DNA from: Clostridia bacterium
GTDB taxonomy: Bacteria > Bacillota > Clostridia > Lutisporales > Lutisporaceae
DNA: 64,000 nt
Assembly (NCBI GenBank): GCA_035628995.1
Contig: DASPIR010000029.1
Location: 1-64,000 of the forward strand
Direction of reading: 5' to 3'
The first letter of the stretch is position 1. The number at the start of each line of letters is the position of its first letter. Shown here one piece after another: positions 36,292-45,206 of the stretch. Position numbers and translations under genes: made by a program. The notes beneath the pieces are model-generated. The model was not told the origin of the DNA and did no database searches. It worked only from the letters and a program-made list of their open reading frames with translations.

Positions 36292-39200
36292 TTATGCAGC
36301 CATTCTGAACATTATCATGCTGGTCTTGTTTACATCTGTGAGTCTATTGTCATCTACTGGAGTTATTGTTCCCTGAGCTTTAATCTCATTTACAAGTACA
36401 TCTCTCACGGGAATGTTAGTATTATAACGATTCTGGCCATCTTTGAACATTATGTACTTGTCACCGCCGTCAGCCTGGAAGTCGTTTGTAACAACCTTGT
36501 AGAGTTTTTCATCTTGTAAAGGTGTTCCGTCAGCAAGAGTAATTTCGATTATTCTTTCTCCCGCTGGCTTTTTGGAATCATATTTTACCATTAAGCCGGA
36601 GAACTGACCTGGGTGAAAGTCAGGCGACATGATGCCGTGTTCAATTGAAGCCTTGACCTGTTTGCCTGTTAAATCCATAGTGAACAGTGTATTATCAAAA
36701 GGCATAATCTCATACAACAATCCCATCGTAACAACACCTGCCGGTAAGTCTCTTCTTAAGCCGCCGCCATTCTGGATGGCTATATCAGCCTTAACTGCTT
36801 TTTTCATAACATCACATGCCCAGTTCCCGAGGAGTGTTGTCTGAGTATCCTTTGGGCTGTGTGTGAAGTCAGCTGCAGCTTTGCCAAGTACTTCATTCTT
36901 GATTGGACCTATCACTGACTGAATATAATTAAACCATACAGTTGTATTCACATCTGCTGAAGCTTTAGTTATGCTGCCATCAACTGAAGGAATCACTTCA
37001 ACAACCTTCTTGTCCTTTATGTCAAAGTATATGTCTAAATGACCCACGGATCTGCCGTTTTTATATGCTTGAACTATCGGAATGTTATTTACAGTACCGG
37101 ATACAGTAGTATGTGTATGTCCAGAAATAATTGCGTCAACACCTGTCACTGCCTTTGCAAGGTCAGCAGCTTCACCTGTTATCTCGCCTGTCTTGCTATC
37201 CTGGAATGCTCCAAGATGCGATAATACAACTACTACTTCAGCACCTGCTGCTTTAACTTCTGGTACTAAAGCATTGACTACTACTGCAGAATCTCTGAAT
37301 TCATATGGTGCTACCATTTCAGGTTTTGTTTTAGTAGCTGTATCAGGTGTTACAATACCGATTATACCAACATTTATCCCGTTCTTGTTAACGATAGTAT
37401 ATGGCTTTACAAAATCAGCAGTTTTTCCTGTAGCTTTGTCAATCAGATTCGCACCAAGGTATGAGAAATTTGAGCTTGCTATTCTTGCTTTGAGCTTATC
37501 AAGGCCCCAGTCAAATTCATGGTTTCCCAATACCATTGCATCGAATCCTGCAGTGTTCATAGCTGCAACTACAGGCTTACCATACATGAGGTTGGAATCT
37601 GCACTGCCCTGGAACATATCACCAGCGGAAAGTATCAATGTGCCCTCCTTGTTCAACTTTTCCTGAGCTTTCAAGTTACCAACCAACTTTGCTATTCCAG
37701 GATCACTTCCGCCTCCAGCCAGTAGGCCGTGGAAATCGTTAGAGGTCAATATACTTATTTTCTTTACAGTCTTTTCTTTAGGAATAAATATGACTCTACC
37801 TGCTAAAAGAGCTGTATTTGCGTCTTTTGCTGTCATATTGTTAACTGATAGCAGTTCCTCTGCAGTCTTTCCATATTTTTTCGCTACTGATTCAAGAGTA
37901 TCACCTGCTATTGCTGTGTACCTGTCTGTAGGTACTGTAATCAGATTATAGTTGTTATCAACTACTGGGCTTATAGTTTTGTTTTCCTTTATATAATTGA
38001 TAATAAGTGTTCTTATCTGTCCGTCATCACCTAAGGTAACCTGTGAATCATAAAGATTCTTCGGCTGAGTTAAACCGATAGCTGCCATATGGCCGCCGCC
38101 GCCGCCAAATCTGTAATTGTTCAATGCTACTTTGAATGTCAGAGTATCTGATACAGGTTGACCTTTGAACGTTAGGTTAACAACCCTTTTTCCTGCGGGT
38201 TGAGTTATATCCAGCTGATAATTGACACCCTGAATCATATCGTAGTTATATCCCGGGACATTAGGATCAAAGGTTATCAATTCATCTCCCGGCTTTATCT
38301 GGTTAAAGTAATTAGCTGAGAATTCAATATAATCCTTTAACTGCTTTCCGGTCATTTCAGTTACATTCAACCAATTCTCATATACATAAAGGGCGTTAAT
38401 ATCGCTTACCTTAACGTCACCCTTAGGTATTCTGCTGCTGTCGTTGAATGATGCTGCGATGGATACATCCGCTTTTCCATAATACATTTGCACATTCTGT
38501 ATCAGGTCAACCAGTGCTGTATCTTTGATCTGCTGATCAATACCACTGAACTCCTCCGTTGATTTACCGATTATTGTATTTACCATTGTATCAACAACAT
38601 CAATGTCTGTTTTTACTATATCAAGAACTTCCTTTGCAGGTTCGTAATCTTTAACGTCGATGTTCTTTGAATCCTTCTTTGTGACAGCCCATTTTCCATC
38701 AGCCTTTTCAAATGTCAGGTCAATTTCAGATACCTTCTGTCCCCACTTTTTAGGCTGAACTATTAGGACTCCATTTTCTGTCTGTCCGCCAATATCACTG
38801 TGCGCATGACCGGATAGTATCGCAGTAATCTCCGGGCATGCAGCAGCCAATGCTTTAACCTGATCTTCATTCAATACGTCGCCTTTTTTTTCAATTCCTG
38901 AATGTGCAGATACGACTATAGCATCCACTTTTTCAGTCTCTTTCAACACTTTGACCCATTTCTTGCCTTCTTCAACTATATCCTTGAATTGAAGATCCTT
39001 TACATTGTTTTTATCCCAAGTTGAAACACCGGTAGTTGTAAAACCAAGAATACCAATTTTTATTCCGTTTATTTCCTTTATTATGTATGGTTTTACATAG
39101 TTTGTACCATCTGTATTGTAAATGTTAGCAGATATTACTGGGAACTTTGCATCACCCATTATCTTTTCAAGAAGCTTCACGCCGTAATTAAACTCGTGAT

Positions 39201-39597
39201 TACCCAATGTCCATGAATCATACTTCATCATGTTCATTATCTTCATCATTGGATGTTCAATTTTTGCTTCAGTTTTAGAATTGAAATTGTCCAGATAATA
39301 CTGGGCAAACGGTGTCCCCTGAATCGTGTCACCATTGTCAATTAAAATGGTGTTCGGATTCTTACCCCTTACATCTTTTACCACTGAATAAACCTTTGCT
39401 ATGCCCTGCTGCGCCTCTTTCTGAGTGTAGTAATCGAAAGTAGCTATGTTTGCATGCAAATCGCTTGTACCTAAGATTGTTACTGTTACTGCATTGCTGT
39501 CTTCTGCCCAGATACTGCCCATGGGCAGCAGCATTGAGAGGATCATGATCAGAGTAAGCATCCAGCTTAGTCGTTTGGAAACCTGTTTCATCTTCAT
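36292..39597 (-). CDS. Secreted double 5'-nucleotidase / cyclic phosphodiesterase with central LysM domain
   Basis: A 1101-residue exported protein made of two nucleotidase modules. After a signal peptide (about 1-31) comes a CpdB-like metallophosphatase (about 38-280: GTSDLHAN, IDNGDTIQGTP, LGNHEFNYG, LSGHAHSD) and its 5'-nucleotidase C domain (about 345-525). A LysM peptidoglycan-binding motif follows (about 561-608: YTAIAGDTLESVAKKYGKTA). Then comes a second metallophosphatase (about 617-860: TSNDFHG, SAGDMFQGS, LGNHEFDWG, SGHTHT) and a second C domain (about 895-1075). It would degrade extracellular nucleotides while held in the cell wall. The two modules differ in sequence, so they may have different substrates. 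Full-length, no frameshift. Confidence 0.93.
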   Translation of the reverse strand: MKMKQVSKRLSWMLTLIMILSMLLPMGSIWAEDSNAVTVTILGTSDLHANIATFDYYTQKEAQQGIAKVYSVVKDVRGKNPNTILIDNGDTIQGTPFAQYYLDNFNSKTEAKIEHPMMKIMNMMKYDSWTLGNHEFNYGVKLLEKIMGDAKFPVISANIYNTDGTNYVKPYIIKEINGIKIGILGFTTTGVSTWDKNNVKDLQFKDIVEEGKKWVKVLKETEKVDAIVVSAHSGIEKKGDVLNEDQVKALAAACPEITAILSGHAHSDIGGQTENGVLIVQPKKWGQKVSEIDLTFEKADGKWAVTKKDSKNIDVKDYEPAKEVLDIVKTDIDVVDTMVNTIIGKSTEEFSGIDQQIKDTALVDLIQNVQMYYGKADVSIAASFNDSSRIPKGDVKVSDINALYVYENWLNVTEMTGKQLKDYIEFSANYFNQIKPGDELITFDPNVPGYNYDMIQGVNYQLDITQPAGKRVVNLTFKGQPVSDTLTFKVALNNYRFGGGGGHMAAIGLTQPKNLYDSQVTLGDDGQIRTLIINYIKENKTISPVVDNNYNLITVPTDRYTAIAGDTLESVAKKYGKTAEELLSVNNMTAKDANTALLAGRVIFIPKEKTVKKISILTSNDFHGLLAGGGSDPGIAKLVGNLKAQEKLNKEGTLILSAGDMFQGSADSNLMYGKPVVAAMNTAGFDAMVLGNHEFDWGLDKLKARIASSNFSYLGANLIDKATGKTADFVKPYTIVNKNGINVGIIGIVTPDTATKTKPEMVAPYEFRDSAVVVNALVPEVKAAGAEVVVVLSHLGAFQDSKTGEITGEAADLAKAVTGVDAIISGHTHTTVSGTVNNIPIVQAYKNGRSVGHLDIYFDIKDKKVVEVIPSVDGSITKASADVNTTVWFNYIQSVIGPIKNEVLGKAAADFTHSPKDTQTTLLGNWACDVMKKAVKADIAIQNGGGLRRDLPAGVVTMGLLYEIMPFDNTLFTMDLTGKQVKASIEHGIMSPDFHPGQFSGLMVKYDSKKPAGERIIEITLADGTPLQDEKLYKVVTNDFQADGGDKYIMFKDGQNRYNTNIPVRDVLVNEIKAQGTITPVDDNRLTDVNKTSMIMFRMAA

Positions 39598-39687
39598 ACC
39601 CCCAAATCATTTTTTGCATCTTAACCATAATTTAGGCTAACATGCATGTACTACCATTATATCATAATTATGGTATTCGAATAAATA

Positions 39688-40710
39688 CTATATCACATAA
39701 TCTATCTTACTATTAGGAAAAATTTCTGCTATTCTGCTCCGAAAAAAACCTTCCATATCTGAGAGTTCTTCTTTTTTATATACATATTTACCGTAACCGA
39801 ACTGCCCGTATTTGAAACGCCTGTCTTCCTCATTCATTGGTACATCATTATCAGGAAATATCTCATTTATATTTTTCTTTGCCCTTGAGGTAAACCTGTG
39901 CGATATTATTTCAAAGCTTATACTTCTGTCCCTATACTGTCCAAGCTTAACTTCCAGCTCATGGAGCAATTCATCATAGTCCTTCTTCCATCCTTCATAA
40001 AGCATAACGGGTGCTATTATAAACCCTAAAGGATAGTCATGTTCGACAATTTTCTGCGCTGCTGCCACCCGCTCCTCCATACTTGCTGTTTTATGCTCGT
40101 ACTTTCTAATCACATTTGCAGAATTGAGGCTAAACCTTATAGTGGTATGTCCATTATGTTCAGCATTAAGTATGCCTTCAACATCAGTGAATTTGGTTAC
40201 AAACCTGAACCTTCCCAGCTCCTGCTTCCCGAAAAAATCGATAGTCTTCAAAAGCGAGCCGGTATATGGCTCTACCGGTATCGGATCGGAGGTAGCAGCT
40301 CCCTCAAAATATGTGATGTCCGGTTCACGTTCCTTAATATAATCAGCCGCTTTCGATAGTATTTCATCTATATTTACGTATACCCTCATATATGGCTTTT
40401 TCCCTAGCTGCGTATTCAGATAGCAGTACATGCACATACCCATACAACCTGTAGCAAGTGGAAGCTGATAATGTGCGGATGGCTTGCAGCTTTCAAAATT
40501 CAAGGTACGTCTTATCCCCACTACAAGAGTGCTCTTGCCTTCCGAGTATGCCTGCTGCGGTGTCTTGCCAGGTATATCCGTAACCCTGTTGTGGGATTTC
40601 AGCATATTTATTTCAATATCCTTATTACTAAACTGATCGAAGAGCTGACCTCCAAGGGGGTATTTAAGAGCATCCTGCTCAAACAATACTCTTTTGGGAT
40701 TAAAAGGCAT
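39688..40710 (-). CDS. splB: Spore photoproduct lyase (radical SAM)
   Basis: A 340-residue radical SAM enzyme that repairs the spore-specific thymine dimer during germination. The iron-sulfur cysteines are C89, C93 and C96 in ATGCMGMCMYCYL. The ATG at 40710 is used; AAAGG lies 11 bases upstream, and earlier in-frame starts would run into the repeat-like spacer. The position equal to the Bacillus hydrogen-donor cysteine (EAACTSD) is alanine here (EGAATSDP, A139), while C75 (NFESCKPS) fits the alternative cysteine described for a clostridial enzyme. It indicates a spore-former. Confidence 0.94.
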   Translation of the reverse strand: MPFNPKRVLFEQDALKYPLGGQLFDQFSNKDIEINMLKSHNRVTDIPGKTPQQAYSEGKSTLVVGIRRTLNFESCKPSAHYQLPLATGCMGMCMYCYLNTQLGKKPYMRVYVNIDEILSKAADYIKEREPDITYFEGAATSDPIPVEPYTGSLLKTIDFFGKQELGRFRFVTKFTDVEGILNAEHNGHTTIRFSLNSANVIRKYEHKTASMEERVAAAQKIVEHDYPLGFIIAPVMLYEGWKKDYDELLHELEVKLGQYRDRSISFEIISHRFTSRAKKNINEIFPDNDVPMNEEDRRFKYGQFGYGKYVYKKEELSDMEGFFRSRIAEIFPNSKIDYVI

Positions 40711-40786
40711 AAAAATCAAATCCTTTCTTTCAAATGATATGTATAGTATAGAATGCCCCAAATCAGTGTTTCTCAAAACTTTTTGC

Positions 40787-40829
40787 CACGAGGCACGGAG
40801 CACGAAGCACGAGACAGATATCCTTATCA
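40787..40829 (-). repeat. Single-arm heptad repeat upstream of splB
   Basis: The minus strand reads CTCGTGC, TTCGTGC, TCCGTGC, CTCGTGG, four heptads in direct order. It shares the 7-base period and CG core with the inverted heptad elements of the grd operon but lacks an opposing arm. Confidence 0.5.
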
Positions 40830-40853
40830 TCTGCAAAAAAAAATTGACTTGCG

Positions 40854-41678
40854 TCAATTTTTCAACTCTATTATACTTACTACTGGGTAATGGTCCGATG
40901 CATCTGATATAGGCACATTATATGATTTTACCTCAAAACCCTTTGAAGTAAATATATAATCTATGCGTTCACTTATGCCTTCATTTTCAAAAGTAGCTTT
41001 ACTGTCATTATTTTCAAAGCTGGCGCAATCTCCATACTTTTGGGTAATGGCACCAAGCTTGTCCACTTTCTCGTTAAAATCTCCGGCCAATATGAGGTTA
41101 TTGCCATCACCTGCTATTTTTAAAATTGCTTCAATCTGCTTGTCTCTTTCACTCTGCTTGAGTCCCAGATGAGTATTATAAAAGGATATCTTATATCCGT
41201 ACACATCCAGTTGAGCTCTTAAAAGTGTTCTATTTTCACCCTCCGAAGGCAATTCCCTTACTTCGTATTCTTCTATAGGATATTTGCTCAATATGGCATT
41301 TCCAAATTGTCCATTTAGGATGTTTACACTTTTCCCAAAAACATACTGCATTGATAGTTTATCTGCAATATATCTGATCTGGTCTTGAAATTTGGTTCTT
41401 ACCGAGTACCTTTCCACCTCTTGAAGCGCGATTATCTCAGCTCCAGAATTCTTTACAGCCTCTACTATCCCATCCAGGTTCAACTCGTTGTCCCGGTTTA
41501 CTCCCCGATGAATATTGTAAGTCATTACCTTTATAGTGGGCATAACCTCAGCTACGCTGCTATCATTCTCTTTATAAATAAGCTTTTTTTCCACAGAAGC
41601 AGATATGCTGGTGTACTTGAACTCCACATATATCATAAGCATTATTGCAGCAACAATTAAAAGCAACAGCTTCTTCAT
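40854..41678 (-). CDS. Endonuclease/exonuclease/phosphatase family protein, membrane-anchored
   Basis: A 274-residue EEP-fold hydrolase. A single N-terminal hydrophobic segment (about 3-20) exports or anchors it. The catalytic motifs are MTYNIHRG, ALQEVERYS (metal-binding glutamate), NTHLGLKQSERDKQ, LAGDFNEK and DASDHYPV (catalytic histidine). Family members cut phosphodiesters in DNA, lipids or inositol phosphates; being extracytoplasmic, a phospholipid or extracellular DNA substrate is conceivable. The spacer to splB holds a heptad repeat. Confidence 0.88.
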   Translation of the reverse strand: MKKLLLLIVAAIMLMIYVEFKYTSISASVEKKLIYKENDSSVAEVMPTIKVMTYNIHRGVNRDNELNLDGIVEAVKNSGAEIIALQEVERYSVRTKFQDQIRYIADKLSMQYVFGKSVNILNGQFGNAILSKYPIEEYEVRELPSEGENRTLLRAQLDVYGYKISFYNTHLGLKQSERDKQIEAILKIAGDGNNLILAGDFNEKVDKLGAITQKYGDCASFENNDSKATFENEGISERIDYIFTSKGFEVKSYNVPISDASDHYPVVSIIELKN

Positions 41679-41812
41679 GTTTGTATCCCTTTCAAAATAG
41701 TATTTTACTGGACCTGCTCATTTGCTATACACTTATGTTAACATAATATATATGCCCAGTAAATTAAATATTTTGAAAAGTCAAATATAACATGTTTTGT
41801 GAAATATCCCTA

Positions 41813-42667
41813 TTACAATATAAACCTTTTTATGGCCTCAGCCACCCCATCCTCCTGGTAGTCACCGGTAATGTGATTCGCTACGCTTTTCAGGGACTCT
41901 TCAGCATTTCCCATTGCGATTCCCATGCCTGCATATTCAATCATACTTATATCGTTTTCGTTATCTCCTATTGCAATTATTTCTTCTCTTTTTATCCCAT
42001 ACATCTCTGCAAGCATCTTAACGGCATTACCCTTTGTAACCCCCTGGTTCATTACTTCCAGATTATCCTTCATGGACTGGGTTACCGATACAATTCCAGT
42101 CTCTACTATACTATCCCTTAACCTCTGAATTTTTTCACTATCCCTGTCCACTGCCACAGCCTTCAAGATTTGTACCTTGTCTTCTGCAACAGCCTTTTCC
42201 ACATCCTCAACTATCTTGATTTTCACTTGGTCTTCCACCCCAAGGAACTTGTTCCACTCGGTATACCTCATCGACACATTTACGAGTTTCTCAGCATAAA
42301 TTGTGTCATCTGTGAAAAAGTGACTGAAAATCCCGTATTTGTGGGACAATCTTATCATTTCGTTTACCGCTTCCATAGGCAAAATGTTTCTATATATGGT
42401 TTTTTCGGTGTCCATCGGATTATTAAAGACAGCTTCTCTTATAATCGCTCCATTGCTTGCTATTATCGGCGTACATACTCCCAGCAGCTTGGCATACACT
42501 CTTGCAGAGGTATAAATCCTGCCGGTTGCAACTACTATATGCACACCTTTTTCAATTGCCTTCCTTATTGCTTCTCTGTTCTTTTCAGAAACCGTCTTCT
42601 CCTTGTTGAGAAGTGTATAGTCCATGTCTGAAACCAGCATTTTGTACTTTAGATTGCTTATATTCAA
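41813..42667 (-). CDS. Cof-type HAD family phosphatase
   Basis: A 284-residue HAD hydrolase. The nucleophile motif is SDMDYTLLNKE near residue 13, the second motif ATGR near 46, and the metal site GDNENDISMIEYAGMGIAMGN near 232-252, with a C2B cap between. Relatives dephosphorylate sugar phosphates or flavin and pyridoxal precursors; the substrate here is open. Confidence 0.92.
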   Translation of the reverse strand: MNISNLKYKMLVSDMDYTLLNKEKTVSEKNREAIRKAIEKGVHIVVATGRIYTSARVYAKLLGVCTPIIASNGAIIREAVFNNPMDTEKTIYRNILPMEAVNEMIRLSHKYGIFSHFFTDDTIYAEKLVNVSMRYTEWNKFLGVEDQVKIKIVEDVEKAVAEDKVQILKAVAVDRDSEKIQRLRDSIVETGIVSVTQSMKDNLEVMNQGVTKGNAVKMLAEMYGIKREEIIAIGDNENDISMIEYAGMGIAMGNAEESLKSVANHITGDYQEDGVAEAIKRFIL

Positions 42668-42768
42668 TGTAATCTCTCCCTGAAAATATTATTATTATTA
42701 TCCCCTTTATATTTTATATCAACAGTCAATATTTTCAAAGTCATAAAATGACATCAATTTTTGTGAAC

Positions 42769-42806
42769 AAAAAATAAAAAACCATCTGAATAAATCAGAT
42801 GATTTT
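42769..42806 (-). terminator. Terminator of tRNA-Leu
   Basis: CATCTGA/TCAGATG stem followed on the minus strand by GTTTTTTATTTTTTG. Confidence 0.85.
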
Positions 42807-42821
42807 AATTGCTTATTAAAA

Positions 42822-42907
42822 TGGTGCGCGAGGCGGGATTTGAACCCGCACATTCTTGCGAACGCTAGGACCTGAACCTAGTGCGTCTGCCGTTCCGCCA
42901 CTCACGC
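42822..42907 (-). tRNA. tRNA-Leu (anticodon CAG)
   Basis: An 86-base class II tRNA with a long variable arm. The acceptor stem GCGTGAG pairs with CTCGCGC, the anticodon loop is TTCAGGT (anticodon CAG, codon CUG) and the T-arm is GCGGGTTCAAATCCCGC. CCA is encoded. It is transcribed alone, with its own terminator. Confidence 0.96.
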
Positions 42908-42962
42908 CAACGAATCTATTATATCACGTTAAGTTTTTGATATCAACATGTATTTTATGCAT

Positions 42963-45206
42963 TTATTTGCCTGTCAAATACAAACTTATGAAGAACTGCA
43001 ATACTCCTGCCTTTTTAAGCGCAAGCTTCTTCACTTTTTTTCTAAATACCTCCAAAAGCCTTCTCTCTTCAGCGCTAACATCGCTATCACTGTATCTTAT
43101 CTTCTCTAGTATCTGTGTAACATTGGAGATATCGGAAAATCTTTCCTCATAATTATATTTGACTCTTTTCAGGAATTCCCTTATAGTCTCTTCCTTGCCT
43201 ATTGTGAAGCCTGCATGGCGCAAGTACCAAATTACGTCCTTGATATAATCCATAGCATATCTTCGCCCTTTACTGTGCCCGAGACTTACTTCCTTTACAG
43301 CCCATACCAGGTACATAAAGCCAAATCTTATTATTAGCAGTGATAAAAGCACAAACAATGCAGTATTCCCGATATGAGAGCTTCTTTTCTCTTCGCTTCC
43401 ATTTGCTGTCCCTGCAGCGCTTCCCTCTTCAATCTCCATGTCTCTACGGCGTCTTGACATATCGGACCTGTCAATACTATCTGCTGCAGTACCCTCCTGA
43501 GTGTCTATATTCGTTTCCTGCAGCGCTTCCCGTGCTGCCTTAAGCTCAATTGCGGGATATTGAGGAGTAGGCTCAAAAGTCACCCAGCCATAGTCATCAA
43601 AATACACCTCCACCCATGCATGGGCATCTGTACCCCTGACCTCCCTTACTTCAGCCCCTCCATATCTTGATACAAAGCCTTCAACATACCTGCAAGGAAT
43701 GCCGGAAGCTCTGAGCAATACTGCCATGGAAGTGGCAAAGTAAGTGCAGTAGCCCTCTTTGCCCTCGAAGAGAAAATGGTCAGTAAATTCAACTTTTGAA
43801 GGCACCTTTTGGGGTTTTAGCGTGTATTTATAGTTCTGGCGCAGATAGCTTTCTATAGCCTTCACTTTATCATAATCATTGTTTTGTACTTTTGTTATTT
43901 CCCACGCAAGGGTCTTGGCCCTTCCTGAAATGTCTGAAGGCAGGGCCGTATATACTTTAAACTCATTGCCTCCTAAACTTTCAGTCTTTGCTTGCCTCAA
44001 TTTTTCAACATCTATATATGGCATTATACTTTTTACTGTATATGGTTCATCTCTCATTATCATTTTAGGAGTGTATACCTCTGAATCCTCATCTGCAAAT
44101 ATTCTTTTGAAGCTATGCTGCACCTGATAAACTGAGTACGGTGCAAATATTGTGGAGGTCAAAAGCTTTTTGTAGGTAATCTCCAAGGCGGCTTCCCGGG
44201 TCGTCACGCTGCTTCCGTAAGGCAGAGGCATTGCATATCCCGGGCTGTACTCCTTATAGCTCTTGCTTGACTTGCTCCAGCTGTTGTCTGAATATTTGTC
44301 CTTTACTGCTCCCCTGAGATATAACGTCTCCTCGCCCAGCGTTTTTACAGTCATCATAACCGATTCATCCAGCAGCACTTCCCCGCCAAGCTTCTTGCTC
44401 CTGTAACCGGCAGAGCTCAGGCTGTACCTGGAGTTAAACCCATAACTGAAAGATTCCAGCGTATCATTTCGCCAATCTGCGATAAAAGGAAACAGGCTTA
44501 CTACTTTGTCGTTGAACCATGGCCATCTTACAGCGCTGATATTCAAAGGAAGTGCAAGGGAAAGAATCAAGGAAATTGAAACGACAATAGCGGAACAAAG
44601 CATCCAGTTACGTCCAACATCATACTCAACGCTGCTGCCTGCTTTCCTCCACTCCTTGAGCTTTCTTTTGTATATTTGATAGGAATAAAGCAATATTGAC
44701 GCGGATAGGTAAAGCACCAGGTACAGCCTTGCCTTTCCCACATAAATGAACCAGAAGAAGGAAAGCACTGCAGTGCCGAGTGTAATAAGCATAAAGCCTG
44801 CCCTTCCGCTATATACAATAATTGAAACAATAAGTGTTATGAAAGCAGTGTACATTATTGCAAATACTAAGGAATAACCGGGCTCAAAATTGTTATATCC
44901 CACTGTATATCCATATAGCCAATAGAAAAAGCCAAGTATTTTCTGTACATAGAGATTTATCAATGCTGCATCCGTATAGTACAGATAAAGGATCCGGCAT
45001 ATTCCCGGAATCAAGAAAACAAGAAGACTTATGGGGAATATTAATATTACGGATACTGCAGCTGTTGTTATCAGTGTAAAAAACGCCATCCTGACAAGAG
45101 GCAGATTCATCCCCGTAGAGTCCATAATCGCAAGATTCAAGCTCATAACCATTATGAATATCAGGCTGAAATAAAAGAGTATTTCTTTAATATTCTTATT
45201 TTTCAT
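42963..45206 (-). CDS. Transglutaminase-like membrane protein (TgpA type)
   Basis: A 747-residue protein. The first 210 residues contain about six transmembrane segments; a large external part follows with a transglutaminase-like domain (about 460-560), then a low-complexity charged linker, another membrane helix (about 630-650) and a C-terminal DUF4129-like tail. The cysteine-histidine-aspartate triad is visible in GKEGYCTYFATSMAVLLRAS, GTDAHAWVEVYFDDYG and FEPTP. It is the last gene of the MoxR-DUF58-transglutaminase set, overlapping the DUF58 gene by 11 bp. The role is unknown; a cell-envelope function is likely. Confidence 0.9.
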   Translation of the reverse strand: MKNKNIKEILFYFSLIFIMVMSLNLAIMDSTGMNLPLVRMAFFTLITTAAVSVILIFPISLLVFLIPGICRILYLYYTDAALINLYVQKILGFFYWLYGYTVGYNNFEPGYSLVFAIMYTAFITLIVSIIVYSGRAGFMLITLGTAVLSFFWFIYVGKARLYLVLYLSASILLYSYQIYKRKLKEWRKAGSSVEYDVGRNWMLCSAIVVSISLILSLALPLNISAVRWPWFNDKVVSLFPFIADWRNDTLESFSYGFNSRYSLSSAGYRSKKLGGEVLLDESVMMTVKTLGEETLYLRGAVKDKYSDNSWSKSSKSYKEYSPGYAMPLPYGSSVTTREAALEITYKKLLTSTIFAPYSVYQVQHSFKRIFADEDSEVYTPKMIMRDEPYTVKSIMPYIDVEKLRQAKTESLGGNEFKVYTALPSDISGRAKTLAWEITKVQNNDYDKVKAIESYLRQNYKYTLKPQKVPSKVEFTDHFLFEGKEGYCTYFATSMAVLLRASGIPCRYVEGFVSRYGGAEVREVRGTDAHAWVEVYFDDYGWVTFEPTPQYPAIELKAAREALQETNIDTQEGTAADSIDRSDMSRRRRDMEIEEGSAAGTANGSEEKRSSHIGNTALFVLLSLLIIRFGFMYLVWAVKEVSLGHSKGRRYAMDYIKDVIWYLRHAGFTIGKEETIREFLKRVKYNYEERFSDISNVTQILEKIRYSDSDVSAEERRLLEVFRKKVKKLALKKAGVLQFFISLYLTGK

